A stretch of 64,000 nucleotides of DNA from Paramacrobiotus metropolitanus. Its lineage: Eukaryota; Tardigrada; Eutardigrada; Parachela; Macrobiotidae. Below the pieces are notes generated by a model. The model saw only the letters and a program-made list of their open reading frames with translations, ran no database searches and was not told the DNA's origin. The translations under genes and the position numbers were made by a program. The stretch covers positions 1,240,001 to 1,304,000 of the forward strand of contig NW_026570228.1 of the NCBI RefSeq assembly GCF_019649055.1, given 5' to 3'. Numbering within the stretch: the first letter of the stretch is position 1; each line of letters begins with the position of its first letter. Shown piece after piece: positions 57,830 to 64,000 of this stretch.

Positions 57830-58238
57830 TATTTTCTTCTTAAGCGGGTTTTTCGTTTTATGCATGGACAACAGTCTCCCTCCCTTTTTTCCCACTAGGG
57901 CCACTACTAATCCAAACCATCGCACTCACTGCTTTCACATCATTGCACTAAATCCTACACCAACGTTTTTGTCGCTTTTTGTTTTGCACTTTTGTTTGCA
58001 TTTTTGTATCACCCCCCATCACGCTTAATCATTATATTAAAGCAGAGCTGTTTGTGCGTCACACTCCCGCCTCCAAATCTTCCTGACTGGCCAGAACCCG
58101 CCTTACGGCTTTTGAGCTTTCCAGCTTTTGATACCTATTTCTTTAATCGTTTGCCTTTCTAAGCTTTTAAAACCTTTGCACCGTAGCAAACTTTCATAAT
58201 TAGCTAAATCTACCAATCTGCCAAAACAGCCAAAACTA

Positions 58239-58420
58239 CCAGATGAGCCTTAACTACCGGATCATCCAGGACTGCCAGATCAGCCAGAACTACCAGATCA
58301 GCCAGAACTGCTCAGTCACTCTAAACTACCAGATCAGCCTGAACTACCAAATCATCCAGAACCATCCAAAACGTAAGCACCTGTACGAGAATGCCTGGAT
58401 AGCCAGATCAGCCAGATCCT
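58239..58420. repeat. 18-bp minisatellite, AACTACCAGATCAGCCAG
   Basis: Seven to nine variant copies in a row. The open frame across it (58243-58428) is just the repeat being read and is not a gene. Confidence 0.65.
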
Positions 58421-60378
58421 CCTTTTAGCATTAGTACTAAGCTTTCAAATTCTTAGTACCCGTACGATGATCAGTCCAAATATTCAGATTATCCAGATTA
58501 CACCTTTAGTTTTAGTATTTACTAAGCTTACGAAACCTTAAGAACCCGCCTTGACGCCTTCAAGCTTTTTATAACTGGAGGCCACGCGTTCAATCACTAC
58601 TTAGTGATTGACTTACCCCAACGCCAAAACCAAATTCGAAAAACGATGGTGATGACCATCGTAAGACGGTATTCCACGGTACTGCAATAGTAGTTTCACA
58701 CTTGTCTCAGCGACTGTGGTCGGAATACAACCGTAAACCGACCCATAGGAAATTTCCGAGGGTAGAACGATCGTTAGGACATTCACTGGTATTAAATACC
58801 GTAGTAAATTACGAGTCTTTACGACACTGGTAGGCTAACTGTAGGAGGAGTTTTTTTTTTGAAAATTGCACAGGGGTCTCGCGACGGGCCTGCTGGTAGC
58901 CCATCCGTGTAAGCAACCGTAGTGTTAACCGAGGGTGAAACGACCGTCGCTAGCGGATACGGTGGTCACCGCGGCTTTGCCTAGCCGGGGGTTACCTGAG
59001 TTTTTTTGTTGGCGGTAAAGACGTAGTTATCACCTTGTGGCGGTAGACACACCGCTTTCTTCTCTCGGCCACGTTATCGGATCACAGCCAACCGGGCTGT
59101 AATAACAGAGCTGCATGTGTTGAAATGCAAATCTAAAACCACTATTTTCGAAACCCATTTGCTTAAATTTTTATTAGAACTGTAACTATTCAATTTCAAA
59201 CTCGGCCTGAAAAGTTTGAAATAGCTCAAATGCTTCAAAAGACACATGTAGCATGTCCCAGCTGAACTGGTGGCCAAAAATATTCCCGCGACTGCGGCGG
59301 AGGTAAGAACTATAAGGGTAAAGTAACCTTTTCGAAGTAACTAATGGTACCTCAAATATTGTATTGCTTATTAAAGCTTCTCAAATACTTTAAAATGCAG
59401 CACTCAGTAATGCATGTTCTGCAATAGTGAGTCTGTGAGAATGAATAATTATCGCGTTATGCAGAACAGGATTAAAAATACGAAAGATTTTTTATACATT
59501 GAATATATAAGTGTGACGAAGACTCGTATAATTTTCAAAACCAAGTGAAGAACGTTATCATTTTCTTCTTCGTGTATTAAAGGAAGCAAGTAAAATACTA
59601 TTATGAGTGCAATATTTTTCGTCGGATCGAAAAATTGTTATTGCCGATATTCTAAGGCCTTAGAGGTTCTCTCTCAAACCGCTGTTGTTGCAGATATCCT
59701 GAATGCATCCCAGTGACTACGCATTGGCGGCGCCACCATACATCGCCATCGCGTGACGGTAGCCATGTTCTCCCACTGCAATTGGTAATAACTGAATGAC
59801 TTATCTGCCCATGTTCGCTATGTAGTATGTACCAACCACTGATTTTTTTATGATTCCACCCCAGATGACCACAAATTTCTTTGTTATTGCACTCACTTTT
59901 CCATTATGCTGACGGTTCACAGATTACTCAATACACTGACGATAGTGTCTAATAACTACAGAATCATAATCATGAACTGCAGTCAACTGGTAAAGGGTTT
60001 TCTTAGAGTAACTAGCAGGAGGTGTAATAATTTGCACAAAAAATATACGCGCGCTGATTGATCCTTATTTTGTATTATTTTACAGAAATGCGCCACGCAA
60101 AAACTCGGATGAAGCGTCGTAAATCTCATTTTTATCGGAAAATATACTGACCCGAAAACCCGAAGCAGTTTAAGCATTCCATAAACATTATTCCTGTTTT
60201 TGTTTGTCCTCAGAGTTGTAATAGTAATATCGTCTCCGTTTTTTGGTTACTGTTTTACATCACTGAGCAGAGATCTGATGTGTGGGTCTTTATTTTGCTT
60301 TATATTTTTATCCTTAATATTGTTAGCATTTTCTTGATGAGTTTAGTAAATGTTAAAGTTCCAGTTGAAATTAAAATA
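58421..60378. other. About 2 kb without recognisable features
   Basis: AT-rich with short CG-rich patches (for example 58860-59070). No gene or element with clear borders. All open frames are short and unconvincing. Confidence 0.4.
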
Positions 60379-60663
60379 CTACCGTGTTACGATTTGCCAA
60401 CAGAAATATAAACCAGATAATACCACTGTACGGACGACTGTATTCCCACCGTAGAATGTGTTTCTTTCTCCACCGTATTTCTACGGTAGTTACATACTAC
60501 AGTACGCTAACCTACTGTGTTAATTACAACGGTCTTACTACGGTTGACCGAACCATGTTACTACGGTATTAACGAAGAATCCCCGAGTGTCGCTACAACG
60601 AAGCAAACCATGGTCGTATTTTCACCGTACGACCGTCGTCTTGCAACACTCGTAATACCGTAG
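60379..60663. mobile_element. 285-bp TIR element with internal CTACGGT motifs
   Basis: Ends CTACCGTGTTACGA and the inverse of CTACGGTATTACGA, with TA on both sides (60377-60378, 60664-60665). The heptamer ACCGTAG/CTACGGT recurs through the element in both orientations. Non-coding. Confidence 0.55.
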
Positions 60664-60714
60664 TAATATAGCTCAAATTTGGCGTTGGGACGTCTTTCGA
60701 AACCAAAAGGTGCG

Positions 60715-60965
60715 TGTGCGGTACCCACCTTTTAAGCCTTTTTGTCACCGAAGGCCACGCGTCCGGTGCCGCCTTATTAAGCCTTTGGTCACCGAAGGTT
60801 TTTAAGCCTTTGATCACCGAAGGCCTTTTAAGTCTTAAGTCACCGAAGGTCACACGTGCGGTACCCGCCTTATTAAGCCTTTGGTCACCAAAGGCCTTTT
60901 GGTCTCCGAAGGCCACGCGTGCGGTACCCACACTTTTAAACCGTTTGAAACCGTGGTCCGCGTCA
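60715..60965. repeat. Palindromic minisatellite, CCTTTGGTCACCGAAGG core
   Basis: The near-palindrome AAGCCTTTGGTCACCGAAGG recurs about seven times, interspersed with a second motif CCACGCGTGCGGTACCC. The 112-codon frame on the minus strand (60593-60931) reads this repeat as F-G-D-Q-R-L-N-K units and is probably not a gene. Confidence 0.6.
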
Positions 60966-61829
60966 GCGCGGCGCGTAAGCGCCGCGCGTCCTGCTTGTTA
61001 TTCTTATATGCATAACAGTATTAGGTGCACTCACCACTGCTGTAAAGGGGCACAACCTTCACACGAAGACAATAAATCCTTTACACCTTTTATTCATAAA
61101 TTTTTATGCATTTATCTTTTTTACTTTTACCGTTCCTACATAAATTTTCAGAAATTGTGATTCGCATATTTAGGTGATACTTGAAAATAGTAGTTATTAC
61201 GCAAAACAGTCATCTTGAAAGTATTGCACGTACGGAACTTGACTCGATATGACTACTGTGATCGGTTATTGAAATATGTAGAAGTAGCGGGAGATCGCCT
61301 ATTGAGAAGTATCGAACCTTATTCGTTGTTTACAGGTGTTGTGAACAACGACAATGCAGACCGTCGATACACGCCCGTTGTCTGCGAGAAAAAGTGGTGT
61401 AAGGATAGACTGCAGGATCTGCGCTGGGAGAAGCTGTCACGCAATGCGCTGCGCTTCCTTCTCATCCTGCCCGAATTCGTGCGTGACTTCCTTAGAGAAC
61501 CTCGGGAGTCGTCGGATACAGACTAACAAGTGGTCATTTTCTCCCGGTATCCTTCTGTTGTAATTCATTCTCTTTTGCAGCGCCTTTGCAAAATACCATG
61601 CTTGTTTGGCTTGTTGTTGTTTTTGATTTGGTGGTCTTGAACTCTTGATTGGTGTCTTTGAGCGTGTTTGTGTCATCAAAACCGCTGTTTCGAATAACAG
61701 TTTGTTTTTACATAAAGGTACCGAAGCAGTGCGGTTTTCCTGTCTTTCTTTATTTGTCAATACTTTCCTCGGTTTCAAGCTCATGTGGCAGTTCAATGAA
61801 CACAGTATACCGTATGAGCCAATAAAATT

Positions 61830-63399
61830 CAGTTCGTCGCATTGCTTTATTTAGTTCATTATGACAATCGGAGAGTTAAATTCGTGATCATAACATATGG
61901 AAAGCGGCAGCAAATATTAGCTGATTAACATTTCCCGCTGTATACAAGGTAATTTAAATTAGGTAATGTGGACGACCTGTCTTCGGATGCTGTAGCGGCT
62001 GGCTTTGGCTGTACAGCGGCGCCTGTAGGCCGGCATTTACAATTCAGACAACGCTCGCCACTCAGCGCGAATATCCCGCAGTACACAATCGGAATAGTAA
62101 GAAAAAGATCTATACTGTAGCGATAGTATTTGTACGAACGATAAGACCGCCTAGTTATGATGAATCATTCCACCGCGGTATGAATTTGTCCACTTTACCG
62201 GCTAGTTTCCTTTCTCATGAATTTCTAGAATTCAGTCTTGTGCTCAGCTTGCTACAGCTTGCATCTACTTGATTGTTCCTCTTGCTGAAACCCTTGCTTA
62301 CAACCTTGCTGTGTTCTTGATTCCCTTGTCATTAAACATGCCTTGAGTTACGTTGTTGCGTTTGACCGCTTGGGATGAACTAGCGTCATCCCAATCGGAG
62401 CCACCTGTGTAATTGTGTACATCAGTAAGAGCGTCCTCGGCCAGCATCGTTGCCGGCCGTGCCACCTTTCACACCAACAGCCGTTTAATCGTGGTAAAGG
62501 CTGATCGCCACCCCACTAGAACAGTAGCCAGATAGGCCACTGTTACAATACTATGCGCAGTCTCCCAAATTTGCAGTTCACTAACCAAAAACGTTTGGAA
62601 TCAAGCTGTCAACGCCGATTCCTAGATCGGTCGTGGTCCAGCACCAACTCACATCTTTTTGCTTTCAAAAATATTCTATCAGAATCGTGCCGGGGTGATG
62701 CCGAAGTCGGTCCAACCATGGCCATCTAGAAACAGAAAATTTTCCTTCGAATATTAGTACGGTTTGTCACAACGATATGAACAAATAATTACAAATACGG
62801 CCGAAATGAAAACGGCCGAAGTAACGGTAACAGCGCAGATCATGCAGTTGTCGTCTTTTTGCTCACTTCCGGGATATAAACTGGAGCTCAGTGCCAGTAA
62901 TTGCTACGGCCATCTACTTACAAGGGGCATTTTTTAACACCTCCGCGTCAGATCCCCATAAAGTTGGTGACATTAGAATCTTTAGAAATTCATGTAACGA
63001 GAGGCCATATGGTCGCTCTCGTACCATCGACGGCGTAACAGCGGTGAACCCGGATGAGGCTTTAATGCCGAAATCTAACATGCGCACCGTGGCGCAGCAA
63101 ACACCAGACTAATGATGAAGGATTCTGCAGCCAGTGCAACTGTGCTGCAGATCCGTCAAAACAGCGCAGAGATGTGCGGGATGGAAATCCCTAGAACCAG
63201 CGAATCAGCTACCTGTTAGGGCGGAGCGTCCCGCCCTTCCATTCAGCTATTGGTTTCGAAACTCCAAACACATCCAAGTAAAGCACTCGATTTAAAGATC
63301 ACCAAAAAACCACCGCGGTTATAGTGGCTGATTTCTATCGAACCGTCAGGTGTATATATGCTGATTTGACGCGGACGTGTTCGAGAAAGACTCTCGTTA
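61830..63399. other. Stretch without recognisable genes
   Basis: No member of the F-box family, no transposon ends and no convincing frame seen. Longest frames are under 80 codons. Confidence 0.4.
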
Positions 63400-63987
63400 A
63401 TGGAAGTGTGCCGGTACGTGGTACCAAGTTCGTACACGTTGCACCGTGTACGGTAGCTTTTGCGTCCGCGCGATCCCAAACACTTTTTGGTTTTTTCTGG
63501 CATTTTTATAGACGAATGAGTTGTATTCATTGACGTGAAAACCGTTTGACCACGCAACATCCGGTTCGGGGGTCATGGGCGAAATCACATTCCAAAAGTT
63601 TGGAAATACGGATGTGTACCAAAAGTCTCATTATAAATATACCCGTATACCAAAAGTCCCTTTACAAATAGTGCAAACTTAACTCGATGATCCTCACGGT
63701 GATGGGCCTTTGCAGTTAAAATTTCGAAACAGTTGTTCTTTAATAAAACTTTTGTATAACTCTTGTATAACTTTTGTATTTTTGTGCGTTCAAACTAGTG
63801 AAATGTTTTCTGTCATTTTATTCTCTATCCAACCGGATGCTGCACCATAAACGGTTTTAAGCAACTGTATACAAATCATTTGACTATGAAATTACTTGGA
63901 ACAAGGGAAAAACGGTTCGGCGTATGCGATAGCGACAGAAACCGTTTATGTACACCAGTTTTGCACTATGTACCGGCATACTTTCCT
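63400..63987. mobile_element. MITE family 1, copy at the window end
   Basis: 588 bp, ends TGGAAGTGTGCCGGTACGTG and the inverse near ATGTACCGGCATACTTTCCT, TA at both sides (63398-63399, 63988-63989). It runs in the opposite orientation to the copy at 17.3 kb, with which it shares the blocks around GTTTTGCAC/GGGCCTTTGCA and TTGCGTCCG. Confidence 0.6.
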
Positions 63988-64000
63988 TAATTTCACGAAC

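Larger units (their letters stand above)
56907..61526 (+). pseudogene. F-box family copy N, exon 2 tip and exon 3 separated by 4.3 kb
   Basis: The last 130 bases of exon 2 (56907-57036: V-W-D-A-V-E ... NSQWFQRMLVCK) end at a normal GTAAGG donor. Exon 3 follows at 61336-61526 (CKDRLQDLRWEKLSRNALRF, LPEFVRDFLREP, TAA), preceded by an intron tail like that of copy C. Exon 3 has TGA as its third codon and a frameshift before the WC motif. The enlarged intron holds a G-rich MITE, a minisatellite, a CTACGGT-rich element and a palindromic minisatellite. AATAAA at 61821. I cannot exclude that the two exons come from different copies. Confidence 0.55.

Noticed and set aside
58243-58428. 61-codon frame rich in Asn, Tyr and Gln
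   Set aside because: It is the 18-bp minisatellite being read through.
60593-60931. 112-codon frame with F-G-D-Q-R-L-N-K repeats
   Set aside because: It is a translation of the palindromic minisatellite and has no non-repeat sequence.
62891-63112. 73-codon plus-strand frame starting MPVIATAIYL
   Set aside because: Short, no family, no splice context. Not supportable as a gene.

Overview
This is a eukaryotic window from the nuclear genome of an invertebrate. Genes have GT-AG introns and AATAAA poly(A) signals, coding exons are GC-richer than the AT-rich spacers, and the sequence is packed with LTR, non-LTR and terminal-inverted-repeat elements. A gustatory-receptor-like 7TM protein points to a protostome. 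The style of the main F-box family makes a tardigrade my best guess, but nothing here proves it. The dominant content is one gene family, present as about a dozen copies plus fragments from 0.2 to 61.5 kb. A full copy has three coding exons joined by phase-0 introns. Exon 1 (about 230 codons) encodes a tryptophan-rich, possibly Tudor/Agenet-like module. Exon 2 (about 290 codons) opens with an F-box and continues into a conserved C-terminal region. Exon 3 (about 60 codons) encodes a basic tail around a YRGKKWC motif. I infer SCF ubiquitin-ligase substrate adaptors. One copy is intact (K, 42696-45376, minus). J and L each carry a single nonsense codon. The rest are damaged by frameshifts, stops, exon loss or insertions. 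Layout: A(-) 0.2-2.6 kb; B(-) 3.4-6.1; C(+) 7.7-10.0; an orphan exon 3 (-) at 10.6; D(+) 11.2-12.7; a Gr-like receptor (-) at 14.9-16.0; a nearly intact Ty3/gypsy element at 19491-28308; a decayed RT/endonuclease retroelement at 28.3-31.1 into which the gypsy element appears to have jumped; H(+) 31.4-32.4; G(-) 33.9-35.5; I(-) 36.1-38.2; J(+) 39.5-41.7; K(-) 42.7-45.4; L(+) 51.7-53.8; M(-) 54.5-56.9; N(+) 56.9-61.5. Strand and subfamily go together. The plus copies whose post-F-box segment survives (C, D, J, L) read A-D-I there, and the minus copies (A, G, K) read A-N-I. Neighbours alternate as convergent and divergent pairs, so the array seems to have grown by duplication of an inverted two-gene unit. 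At least eight terminal-inverted-repeat or foldback elements have landed in introns, 5' flanks and 3' ends. The largest is a 5.16-kb foldback element with an 8-bp target duplication that lies between the 5' flank of gene L and its coding start. Its core holds the ruins of a coiled-coil and P/Q-rich protein.
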